5,501 nt of DNA, taken from the NCBI GenBank assembly GCA_020161965.1, contig JAIUNH010000286.1, forward strand, positions 1 to 5,501, written 5' to 3'. Shown here piece by piece: positions 1-5,247 of the stretch; the first letter of the stretch is position 1; each line of letters opens with the position of its first letter. The stretch comes from Pseudomonadota bacterium. Its GTDB lineage: Bacteria; Pseudomonadota; Alphaproteobacteria; CACIAM-22H2. The notes below the pieces were generated by a model that saw only the letters and a list, made by a program, of their open reading frames with translations, did not search any database and was not told where the DNA came from. Position numbers and translations under genes: made by a program.

Positions 1-174
1 GGCCCTGCCAACGAAACGCTGATCTATGTCGTCTATCTCTACCGGCGCGGGGTCGAATACATCGAAATGGGCTACGCCTCGGCGATGGCGGCGATCCTCG
101 TGCTCGCGATCCTGGCGCTAACCGCGCTTATCATGAAGACTTCGGACAAGTGGGTGACCTATGACCGCGTCTGA
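1..174 (+). CDS. Sugar ABC transporter permease, MalF/UgpA type (C-terminal 57 residues only)
   Basis: Frame 1 is open from the window edge to the TGA at 172-174. It encodes the last 57 residues of an inner-membrane permease of a carbohydrate (CUT1-type) ABC importer. The peptide begins GPANETLIYVVYLYRRG, continues through IEMGYASAMA into a hydrophobic helix (AAILVLAILALTALIM), and ends in a short basic/aromatic cytoplasmic tail (SDKWVTYDRV). The order 'GP-x-x-x-T...Y-Y-R-G...MGYASA-helix-W-x-Y' is the normal end of MalF/UgpA-like subunits, where the last transmembrane segment follows the conserved GYASA stretch. The next gene is the MalG-like partner and starts inside this one, so the two are translated together. 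The EAA loop that contacts the ATPase lies upstream of the window. The substrate-binding protein and ATPase are not visible. Assignment to the family is secure; the substrate is unknown. Confidence 0.9.
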   Translation, partial: GPANETLIYVVYLYRRGVEYIEMGYASAMAAILVLAILALTALIMKTSDKWVTYDRV

Positions 175-1015
175 GGCGGCGTACGAGCCCTGGCGGCCGC
201 ATATCGGCCGCTATATCGTGCTGTTCGGCCTGTCGGCGATCTGGCTGCTGCCGGTCGTGCTGCTCGGCACGACGTCGTTGAAGACGCAGCCGCAGGTCTA
301 CGACGCGACGCGCATCTTCCCCTGGCCGTTGGCGTGGGAGAATTACAAGCTCGTCCTGTTCGAGAGCTTCCCCTTCGCGCGTTACGTGTTCAACAGCATC
401 GTCGTCGCGGTCGCGTCGGTCGCGGGCGACGTGCTGTCCAGCGCCTTCATCGCCTATGGCTTCGCGCAGCTGCGCTTTCCGGGGCGGCGGATCATGTTCC
501 TGCTGATGATTGCGACGATGATGTTCCCGTTCGCGGTGCGCATGATCCCGCTGTTCCTCATCTTCAAGGAACTCGACTGGATCAACACCTGGTATCCGCT
601 GATTGCACCCTCGTTCTTCGGCACGCATGCCTTCTTCATCTTCCTGTTCCACCAGTTCTTCCTGGGCATGCCCAAATCGCTGATGGAAGCCGCGCGCATC
701 GACGGCGCCAACGAGTTGCAGATCTGGTGGCGGATCGTCATGCCGCTGTCCAAGCCCGTGGTCGCGGTCGTCGCGGTGCTGGCGTTCGAACAGAGCTGGA
801 GCGACTTCATGTCGCCGCTGCTCTATTTGAACGATTCGAAGATGTACACGCTGCCGATGGGCCTCTACAGCCTGATCAGCGGCGACGATGTCGCGAGCAA
901 TTGGCATTTGGTGATGGCGGCGACGGTCACGATGATCCTGCCGGTCGTCGCGGTATTCATCGTGGCGCAGCGCTATTTCGTGCGCGGCGTCACGGCATCG
1001 GGAATCAAAGGATAA
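161..1015 (+). CDS. Sugar ABC transporter permease, MalG/UgpE type
   Basis: This 284-residue integral membrane protein is the second permease half of a CUT1-type sugar importer, close to the usual 270-300 residues. An N-terminal transmembrane segment (about residues 18-38) is followed by a periplasmic stretch (TSLKTQPQVYDATRIFPWP) and the conserved ENYK at about 60-63. The MetI-like core of about five helices begins around residue 75 (YVFNSIVVAVASV). The cytoplasmic EAA loop is clear at 176-195: EAARIDGAN, then the I-x-MP element (RIVMPLSKP). This loop docks on the ATPase. The protein ends VRGVTASGIKG, the typical MalG-like C-terminus (G-x-x-x-G-x-x-KG). The ATG at 161 overlaps the upstream permease by 14 bp, and no other plausible start precedes the first helix, so translation is probably coupled. 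The neighbouring oxidoreductases suggest the solute is a sugar or sugar acid that is oxidised after import. Substrate specificity cannot be assigned. Confidence 0.95.
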   Translation: MTASEAAYEPWRPHIGRYIVLFGLSAIWLLPVVLLGTTSLKTQPQVYDATRIFPWPLAWENYKLVLFESFPFARYVFNSIVVAVASVAGDVLSSAFIAYGFAQLRFPGRRIMFLLMIATMMFPFAVRMIPLFLIFKELDWINTWYPLIAPSFFGTHAFFIFLFHQFFLGMPKSLMEAARIDGANELQIWWRIVMPLSKPVVAVVAVLAFEQSWSDFMSPLLYLNDSKMYTLPMGLYSLISGDDVASNWHLVMAATVTMILPVVAVFIVAQRYFVRGVTASGIKG

Positions 1016-1017
1016 GC

Positions 1018-1024
1018 GGGGGAA
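1018..1024 (+). promoter_or_regulatory. Ribosome binding site for the FAD oxidoreductase
   Basis: A purine run GGGGGAA lies 6 bp before the ATG at 1031 and just after the permease stop (1013-1015). It supports 1031 as the start rather than the out-of-frame ATG at 1024. It also indicates that this gene has its own initiation signal inside the operon. Confidence 0.6.
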
Positions 1025-1030
1025 TGCACC

Positions 1031-2407
1031 ATGGCGTCGGGCTATAAATTCGAGCGGTCGCTGGACGTGATCGCGCGCGTGGACGTGTTGGTCTGCGGGG
1101 CGGGCTGTGCGGGCACGGTCGCGGCGATCGCGGCGGCGCGCGAAGGCGCTTCGGTGATGGTGGTAGAGGATCGCGGCTTCGCCGGCGGCTATATCACTGG
1201 CGTGATCGGCGCGTCGTTCGACGGCTGGGTGGATCTGCGCAGCGGCTTGCCGGTCGTCGGCGGCGTTGTCGCCGAATTCGCACGCGCGGCGGCGGGCCGC
1301 GACGACGCGATGGACGTCGCCTTCAGCCCCAGCAACGAATTGCGCGAAATGAAGGAAACGCCGGACAAGGGCAAGATCCGCTTCGGCATCGAATCCTTCA
1401 AGCGCCAAGCCGATCGCATGTTCCGCGAGGCGGGCGTCAAGGTCCTGTACTACACCCGCGTTTGCGACGTGATCCGCAATGGCGATCGCGCCGACGCCGT
1501 GGTTGTCGCGACCAAGGCGGGGCTGGGGATCATCCACGCCAAGACGATCGTCGATGCGACGGGCGATGCCGACGCGGCCGCCTATGCCGGTGCGGCATTC
1601 GACATCTCGGACGAAATGCAGCCGATGAGCCTGCATTTCTGCATGGGCAATGTGAAGGTCGACGCGAACACGCGCGATCAGGCGAGTGCCGCCGTCGCCA
1701 AGGCGCATGCGCGCGGCGAGTTGCAGGTCTATGGCGGCCCGTGGATCGGGCGGCTGGAGGACGACACGCATGTTTATGTCAATGCATGCCGCGCTCCCGG
1801 CTCCGGTATCGATCAGACCGATCTGACGCGCGCGGAAATCCAGGGCCGCCTCGACGCGAAGACGATGTTCGACGCGTTCAAGCGCGAAGTGCCGGCATTC
1901 GCCGACGCCTATCTTGCCAGCACCGGTCCGTTCGCGGGCGTGCGCGAGACGCGCCGGATCGTCGGCGACAAGACACTGACCGCGACGGATGTAGAAGAAG
2001 AGCGTCCGCAAAGCGACGTGGTGGCGCTGGGCGCTTGGTATCTCGATCGCCATCCCAAGCACCAATCGGGCTATCATATGCACACGGTCGTGCGGCCCTA
2101 CGACATCGCCTTCGGCACGCTATGCCCGAAGGGCCTGTCGAATCTGATGGTCGCGGGCCGCTGCCATTCGGCCGATAGCGTGGCGCTGGCGTCGAGCCGC
2201 GTTACCGTCACCTGCATGGGCATGGGCCAGGCGGCGGGCACGGCGACGGCGATGGCGCTGGCCAATGGCGGCGATGTGCGCGCCGTCGGTATCACCAATC
2301 TGCAGAATCGTCTGCTCGATCGCGGCGCCATCATCCTCGATCGCGCGGAGAAGATCCTGCGCGTCGGCGACAAGATGGAGAACAAGCCCGTCTCGGCGGT
2401 TCGCTGA
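1031..2407 (+). CDS. FAD-dependent oxidoreductase (FAD_oxidored family)
   Basis: The 458-residue product is a soluble flavoprotein with no signal peptide. Residues 17-47 form the dinucleotide-binding beta-alpha-beta unit (VDVLVCGAGCAG), with GxGxxG at 23-28 and the ribose-binding acidic residue E46. A GGY-x-T element follows at 52-56. The second FAD motif is DATGDADAAAYAGA at 175-188. The C-terminal signature of this family is plain: a VRETRRIVGD segment at 304-313, then CPKGLSNLMVAGRC at 365-378, ALASSRVTVTCMGMGQAAG at 385-403. Family members are flavin oxidoreductases related to the fumarate reductase/succinate dehydrogenase flavoprotein fold. They often sit beside sugar transporters and polysaccharide-degradation genes, and most have no proven reaction. 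Its place between a sugar permease and a Gfo/Idh/MocA gene suggests it oxidises the imported sugar or a derivative, possibly as an enzyme feeding electrons to quinone or another acceptor; this is inference. The start is supported by the GGGGGAA upstream. The stop is 2 bp from the next start. Confidence 0.92.
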   Translation: MASGYKFERSLDVIARVDVLVCGAGCAGTVAAIAAAREGASVMVVEDRGFAGGYITGVIGASFDGWVDLRSGLPVVGGVVAEFARAAAGRDDAMDVAFSPSNELREMKETPDKGKIRFGIESFKRQADRMFREAGVKVLYYTRVCDVIRNGDRADAVVVATKAGLGIIHAKTIVDATGDADAAAYAGAAFDISDEMQPMSLHFCMGNVKVDANTRDQASAAVAKAHARGELQVYGGPWIGRLEDDTHVYVNACRAPGSGIDQTDLTRAEIQGRLDAKTMFDAFKREVPAFADAYLASTGPFAGVRETRRIVGDKTLTATDVEEERPQSDVVALGAWYLDRHPKHQSGYHMHTVVRPYDIAFGTLCPKGLSNLMVAGRCHSADSVALASSRVTVTCMGMGQAAGTATAMALANGGDVRAVGITNLQNRLLDRGAIILDRAEKILRVGDKMENKPVSAVR

Positions 2408-2409
2408 TC

Positions 2410-3459
2410 ATGGCCGACACGGTGCTGCGCATCGGCCTGCTGGGCGTGGGCGGGGTCGCGTCGAAATACGCATCGCTCTACGGCGAATATCCCCGCAGTA
2501 AGCTTGTCGCCGTCTTCGACACGGTCGAAGCGCCGGCCGCCGAACTTCGCCAACGTTTCGGCTGCGAGGTGGCGCCCAGCGCCGATGCGCTGATCGCAAT
2601 GGATCTCGACGCAGTCGTGATCTCCACGCCCAATAACCTCCACCATGCGCAGGCACTGGCGGCCCTCGCGTCGGGCAAACATGTGCTGCTGCAAAAGCCG
2701 ATGACGCTGGATGTGCGGGAGGCGCAAGACCTCGTCGTCGCGTCGGGCAAAGCCAAGCGCGTGCTGGCGATGTATATGAACTCGCTCGATCACCCGCTGA
2801 TGCGCGACATCAAGCGGATGATCGAAAGCGGGGCGCTGGGGCGCGTGGGCGGCTACGAGGCCAAGCTCGCCAACGGCATGGGCCATGTCTGGGCGAACAC
2901 GCCGGCGAATTTCTGGCGCGGCAGCAAGGCGGCGACCGGCGGCGGGTGCTTCACGATGCTCGCCACGCATTACCTCAATCTCGGGCAATGGCTGCTGGGT
3001 TCGGATATCGTCGAAGCCGCCGTCGACGGTGGCAATCTGATGTGCGACCATATCGAGGGTGAGGATTTGATGACCGCGCTGGTGCGCTTCGCGAATGGCG
3101 CGCGCGGCGTGATCGGCGCTTCGTGGTGCGTGAAGGGCGAGCAGATGTCCGTCCATGGCAGCGACGGGTTCGTGAACTATGTCGACAACGCGACGCTGAC
3201 GATCCGCGGCACCAAGCCGTTCGACGGCGAAACGATCAAATATCGCGAACCGGGCAAGCGGCTGGTCGTTTCAGAACTTCTGCCGCCCGCGATGGGCGAT
3301 TGGCAGAACCCCTACAACCAGCATCGGCGTTTTATCGATGCCGTCCTCGACGGCACGCCGGTTGACGTGCCGGCCGAAGCGGGCTTGCGTGACATGCGCG
3401 CGTTGGAAGCGGCCTATCGCTCGCTCGTCAGTGGCAAGCGCGAGAAGGTGGCGGCATGA
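2410..3459 (+). CDS. Gfo/Idh/MocA family NAD(P)-dependent oxidoreductase
   Basis: This 349-residue cytoplasmic dehydrogenase matches the usual family length of 330-380. The N-terminal Rossmann fold shows RIGLLGVGGVA (7-17, GxGxxA type), then the STPNNLHHAQAL segment (72-83) that normally binds cofactor and substrate. The family's EKP signature appears as QKP at 95-97 (HVLLQKPMTL); the functionally important lysine K96 is kept but the glutamate is replaced. The C-terminal domain carries GGGCFTMLATHYLNLGQWLLG (177-197), in which H187 matches the catalytic-site histidine of the G-G-G-x-x-x-D/x-x-x-H motif, and the tail DMRALEAAYRSLVSGKRE (328-345), the typical last helix. Members reversibly oxidise a hydroxyl on sugars, inositols or their acids, or reduce the keto form. 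The gene starts 2 bp after the FAD oxidoreductase stop with only a weak GGCGG upstream, so translational coupling is likely. The exact substrate cannot be told. Confidence 0.95.
   Translation: MADTVLRIGLLGVGGVASKYASLYGEYPRSKLVAVFDTVEAPAAELRQRFGCEVAPSADALIAMDLDAVVISTPNNLHHAQALAALASGKHVLLQKPMTLDVREAQDLVVASGKAKRVLAMYMNSLDHPLMRDIKRMIESGALGRVGGYEAKLANGMGHVWANTPANFWRGSKAATGGGCFTMLATHYLNLGQWLLGSDIVEAAVDGGNLMCDHIEGEDLMTALVRFANGARGVIGASWCVKGEQMSVHGSDGFVNYVDNATLTIRGTKPFDGETIKYREPGKRLVVSELLPPAMGDWQNPYNQHRRFIDAVLDGTPVDVPAEAGLRDMRALEAAYRSLVSGKREKVAA
3443..3448 (+). promoter_or_regulatory. Ribosome binding site for the SDR gene
   Basis: AGAAGG lies 7 bp before the ATG at 3456, inside the last codons of the Gfo/Idh/MocA gene. 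It decides the start of the SDR gene, which overlaps the upstream stop by ATGA. Confidence 0.6.
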
Positions 3460-4229
3460 GAAGCGCGCTGGTGACAGGGGCGAGCGAAGGGATCGGCTTC
3501 GCCACGGCGAAGCTGCTGCTCGAGGCCGGACATTCGGTTGCAATTTGCGGTCGCCGCCAAGCGAAGCTCGACGAAGCCGTCGCCAAGCTCGGTGGCGGAC
3601 AGCGCGTCCGCGCCGTGCAGATGGATGCGATGGACGAAGCCAGCGTCGCCACCGGTCTGGCCGCACTCGACAAGGCCGGTTTCGCGATCGATATCCTGGT
3701 CAACAACGCGGGTGATGTCGGCACTGTCGGCGGCATTGGTCCTGAATTGCCGGAGAAGATCCGCACCTCACTCGACGGCAATCTTCACTCGGTCGCGCGG
3801 CTGAGCGTGGCACTGGCGCCGGGCATGGCCGCGCGCGGCTGGGGACGGATCGTTAATGTCGCGTCGCTGGCCGGGCTTGGCGGGCCATTGGGTGTGATCC
3901 CTTATGCCGTGTCGAAGGCGGCGGTGATTGCACTTACCCGCGCGATGGCAAGCGAGTTGGGGCCAAAGGGCGTCACCGTCAACGCCGTGGCGCCGGGTGC
4001 CGTGATGACCGAGGCTTATGTCGCGCGCAAAGGTGAAGCGTCGATCCGGGCGCGCGCGCGCTCGATTCCGACCGCGCGCTTGGCGACGCCCGAGGAGGTT
4101 GCGGCGGCGATCGTCTATCTCTGCGGCGAGAATTCGGGCCAGACGACTGGCCAGATTTTGGCGATCGACGGCGGCGAGCAGGGGGCTGGCCCCTACACGT
4201 CGATGTGGAGCGACCGCCGCCCGGTTTAA
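3456..4229 (+). CDS. Short-chain dehydrogenase/reductase (classical SDR)
   Basis: This is a 257-residue classical SDR. The cofactor glycine motif is TGASEGIG at 7-14, followed by the ICGRR stretch at 30-34. The arginines after beta-2, with no acidic residue there, favour NADP(H), although this is not decisive. NNAG is at 83-86. The catalytic tetrad is visible as N109 (DGNLHS), S137 (NVAS), Y150 and K154 (YAVSK). VNAVAPGAVMT (175-185) is the usual post-catalytic loop, and GQILAIDGG (232-240) is the usual C-terminal strand. A tail of about 17 residues (EQGAGPYTSMWSDRRPV) runs past the typical FabG-like end and may contribute to the oligomer interface or substrate pocket. It overlaps the Gfo/Idh/MocA stop by 4 bp. 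In this setting it most likely interconverts a hydroxyl and a keto group of a sugar, lactone or sugar acid. A FabG role is unlikely because no fatty-acid genes are nearby. It is the last gene of its operon. Confidence 0.95.
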   Translation: MRSALVTGASEGIGFATAKLLLEAGHSVAICGRRQAKLDEAVAKLGGGQRVRAVQMDAMDEASVATGLAALDKAGFAIDILVNNAGDVGTVGGIGPELPEKIRTSLDGNLHSVARLSVALAPGMAARGWGRIVNVASLAGLGGPLGVIPYAVSKAAVIALTRAMASELGPKGVTVNAVAPGAVMTEAYVARKGEASIRARARSIPTARLATPEEVAAAIVYLCGENSGQTTGQILAIDGGEQGAGPYTSMWSDRRPV

Positions 4230-4231
4230 TT

Positions 4232-4265
4232 GGCGCGAGCGTGTTATGGCATCGACGCCTTTTTT
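4232..4265 (+). terminator. Probable rho-independent terminator of the transport/oxidoreductase operon
   Basis: Two bases after the SDR stop, GGCGCGA (4232-4238) can pair with TCG-a-CGCC (4252-4259), giving a 7-bp GC-rich stem with a single bulged A and a 13-nt loop. A run of six T follows directly (4260-4265). Position and T tract fit an intrinsic terminator. The bulge and the large loop make it weaker than a textbook example. Confidence 0.55.
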
Positions 4266-4286
4266 GCCTTCGCCTTGCAAGCACTC

Positions 4287-4330
4287 ATTTTCCACAAAAG
4301 GGCTCAAAATGCCTCGTAGGCGTGGAAAAT
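4287..4330. repeat. Interrupted inverted repeat with nested hairpin
   Basis: ATTTTCCAC (4287-4295) is the perfect reverse complement of GTGGAAAAT (4322-4330). Inside, GCCT-cgt-AGGC (4311-4321) forms a smaller perfect hairpin whose 3' arm directly abuts GTGGAAAAT. The 5' arms are separated by 15 bp (aaaagggctcaaaat). No gene explains the element. It could be a binding site for a recombinase or regulator, or a transcript structure. Confidence 0.5.
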
Positions 4331-4338
4331 AATATTGA

Positions 4339-4355
4339 TATAAAAAGATTTTATA
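4339..4355. repeat. AT-rich palindrome
   Basis: TATAAAA and TTTTATA flank a 3-bp centre (AGA), giving a perfect 7-bp inverted repeat. It lies in the most AT-rich stretch of the window, between the terminator and the tRNA fragment. The composition contrasts sharply with the GC-rich coding DNA on both sides. Confidence 0.5.
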
Positions 4356-4391
4356 CGGTCTAGGGGACTGGGCGCGACGTAATGCGTCACG

Positions 4392-4417
4392 GGGTTCGAA
4401 TCCCGCCGCTCCGACCA
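4392..4417 (+). pseudogene. 3' fragment of a tRNA gene (tRNA-Pro-like), possible attachment site
   Basis: The sequence carries a T loop TTCGAAT (4395-4401), the 3' T-stem strand CCCGC (4402-4406), a 7-nt 3' acceptor strand CGCTCCG (4407-4413), discriminator A (4414) and encoded CCA (4415-4417). G at position 72 with A73 implies a C1-G72 pair, which in bacteria points to tRNA-Pro. The 5' part is absent: no CGGAGCG acceptor strand, D-arm or anticodon arm occurs in the preceding 100 bp. The 5' side of the T stem is imperfect. It reads ACGGGG where GCGGG would pair fully, which suggests either an extra G or a junction with foreign sequence at this point. This is therefore not a working tRNA. A lone 3' end with CCA is the classic remnant of tRNA-targeted integration by a tyrosine recombinase. 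Chance origin or a decayed tRNA copy remain possible. Confidence 0.65.
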
Positions 4418-4440
4418 TCACACGAGAGACGAAGAAGGCC

Positions 4441-4467
4441 GCCCTGGGGAGCCAGCTCCGGGCTTTG
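4441..4467 (+). terminator. Weak hairpin downstream of the tRNA fragment
   Basis: GCCC (4441-4444) pairs with GGGC (4460-4463), and GGAG (4448-4451) pairs with CTCC (4456-4459) around loop CCAG, leaving a 3-nt bulge (TGG). Only TTTG follows directly, with TGTTTT a few bases on. Its position 24 bp after the CCA end would suit the original terminator of a tRNA gene, but the structure alone is modest evidence. Confidence 0.3.
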
Positions 4468-4515
4468 ACTGTTTTAACGCCGTTACTCCTTGTGGATGGC
4501 GCGCCAAGATTCCGC

Positions 4516-4551
4516 TTGACGAATTGCCAATTTCGATATTTGATCAAAAAT
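4516..4551 (+). promoter_or_regulatory. Candidate promoter and operator of the GntR-family gene
   Basis: TTGACG (4516-4521) is a good -35 element, and TTTGAT (4539-4544) lies 17 bp downstream as a weak -10. Two palindromes sit in the core promoter. AATTG-c-CAATT (4522-4532) fills the spacer, and TTTGATCAAA (4539-4548) covers the -10. The second extends imperfectly to 16 bp (4536-4551, 7 of 8 pairs). Both have TTG...CAA half-sites, of the general kind used by dimeric GntR proteins, so autoregulation is plausible. Transcription from this promoter would start at about 4551-4552, at or next to the ATG. Confidence 0.45.
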
Positions 4552-5247
4552 ATGAACGCACAAATCAATAATGGTTCCGGGAGCGAAGCCCTCAACGAAA
4601 CCACCTCCGTCCGCCTGACCGAGATGCTGCGGCGCTCGATCATGGCCGGCGAGTTCGAGCCGGGTGCGCGCCTGCGCATCGCGGACGTCGCCAAGCAATT
4701 CGGCATCAGTCACATGCCGGTACGCGAAGCGCTGCGCCAGCTCGAGGCTGATCGGATCATCGAAATCGAATCCCACAAGGGTGCGCGCATCCGTACGGTC
4801 GATGCCGAGTTCGTCGGCAACATGTACGACATGCGCGGCGCGCTGGAGGTTTTACTGGTCGAGCGCTGCGTCGAGCGCGCGTCGGATGCGGAGTTGAAAC
4901 CGCTCAAGGAACTGGAGCGCGCTTACGTTCAGGCCGTCGCGAGCGGCGATCGCGTGGCGATGCTGGCCGCGAACCGCGCCTTCCATTCGCTGACCTACAA
5001 GGCGGCACGCAATCCCGAAGCCGAGCGGATCGTCGGCCAAGGGTGGGAACTGATCCACGCCTATCGCGTGCGCTATGGTTTCGGGCGCGAGCGGCTGAAG
5101 CAGAATATCCGCGAGCACAAGATTTTGGCTGACGCGATCCTGGCGCGCGACGTACGCGCGGCGGTCGCCGCCGCCAAGACCCATTGCGATTCCGCCCGCG
5201 ACGATATGCTGCGCTGCCTGGCCGACGAAGCGGGATCCGCGTCGTGA
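4552..5247 (+). CDS. GntR-family transcriptional regulator, FCD (FadR) subfamily
   Basis: From the ATG at 4552 this is a 231-residue DNA-binding regulator, typical of the FCD subfamily (210-240). The N-terminal winged helix-turn-helix spans about residues 18-82 and includes the standard LRRSIMAGEFEPGARLR, then IADVAKQFGISHMPVREALRQLE with the PVREAL recognition helix. The all-helical FCD ligand domain spans about 88-222. Its metal-site positions are N141 and H145 in NRAFHSL, H189 in REHK and H211 in KTHCD; the first ligand, often Asp, is Asn here. The frame is open back to a TTG at 4465, but those 29 residues resemble no GntR N-terminus and cross the promoter, so the ATG is preferred. No Shine-Dalgarno precedes it, and the mRNA may be leaderless. 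Such regulators usually repress catabolic genes until a sugar acid or other carboxylate ligand binds. It overlaps the enolase-family gene by GTGA, implying joint control. Confidence 0.93.
   Translation: MNAQINNGSGSEALNETTSVRLTEMLRRSIMAGEFEPGARLRIADVAKQFGISHMPVREALRQLEADRIIEIESHKGARIRTVDAEFVGNMYDMRGALEVLLVERCVERASDAELKPLKELERAYVQAVASGDRVAMLAANRAFHSLTYKAARNPEAERIVGQGWELIHAYRVRYGFGRERLKQNIREHKILADAILARDVRAAVAAAKTHCDSARDDMLRCLADEAGSAS

Noticed and set aside
131..2083. Open frame of 650 codons on the - strand.
   Set aside because: It runs antisense across the permease and FAD oxidoreductase genes. Its product is Arg/His/Asp-rich low-complexity sequence with no recognisable domain, as expected from the shadow of GC-rich codons. 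The + strand genes have clear family motifs.
2098..3156. Open frame of 352 codons on the - strand.
   Set aside because: It is antisense to the Gfo/Idh/MocA gene and the end of the FAD oxidoreductase, has His/Arg-rich composition and no family motif.
4342..4417. A complete functional tRNA gene ending at the CCA.
   Set aside because: The 76 bp before the CCA contain no matching 5' acceptor strand, D-arm or anticodon arm, and the T stem has mismatches. Only the 3' end is tRNA-like.
4392..4417. Acceptor piece of a two-piece tmRNA, as found in alphaproteobacteria.
   Set aside because: tmRNA ends carry alanine identity with a G1-C72 pair and G3-U70. Here position 72 is G and position 70 is C, which fits tRNA-Pro instead.
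4465..4551. N-terminal extension of the GntR regulator from TTG at 4465.
   Set aside because: The 29 extra residues are unlike any GntR N-terminus, have no ribosome binding site, and cross the -35/-10 region and palindromes. The ATG at 4552 gives the normal family length.
3768..4706. Open frame of 312 codons on the - strand covering the intergenic region.
   Set aside because: It spans the SDR gene, the intergenic DNA and the start of the regulator. The only familiar stretch, GAAGFEP, is the well-known spurious peptide from translating the antisense of a tRNA 3' end, which supports the tRNA fragment instead of a protein.
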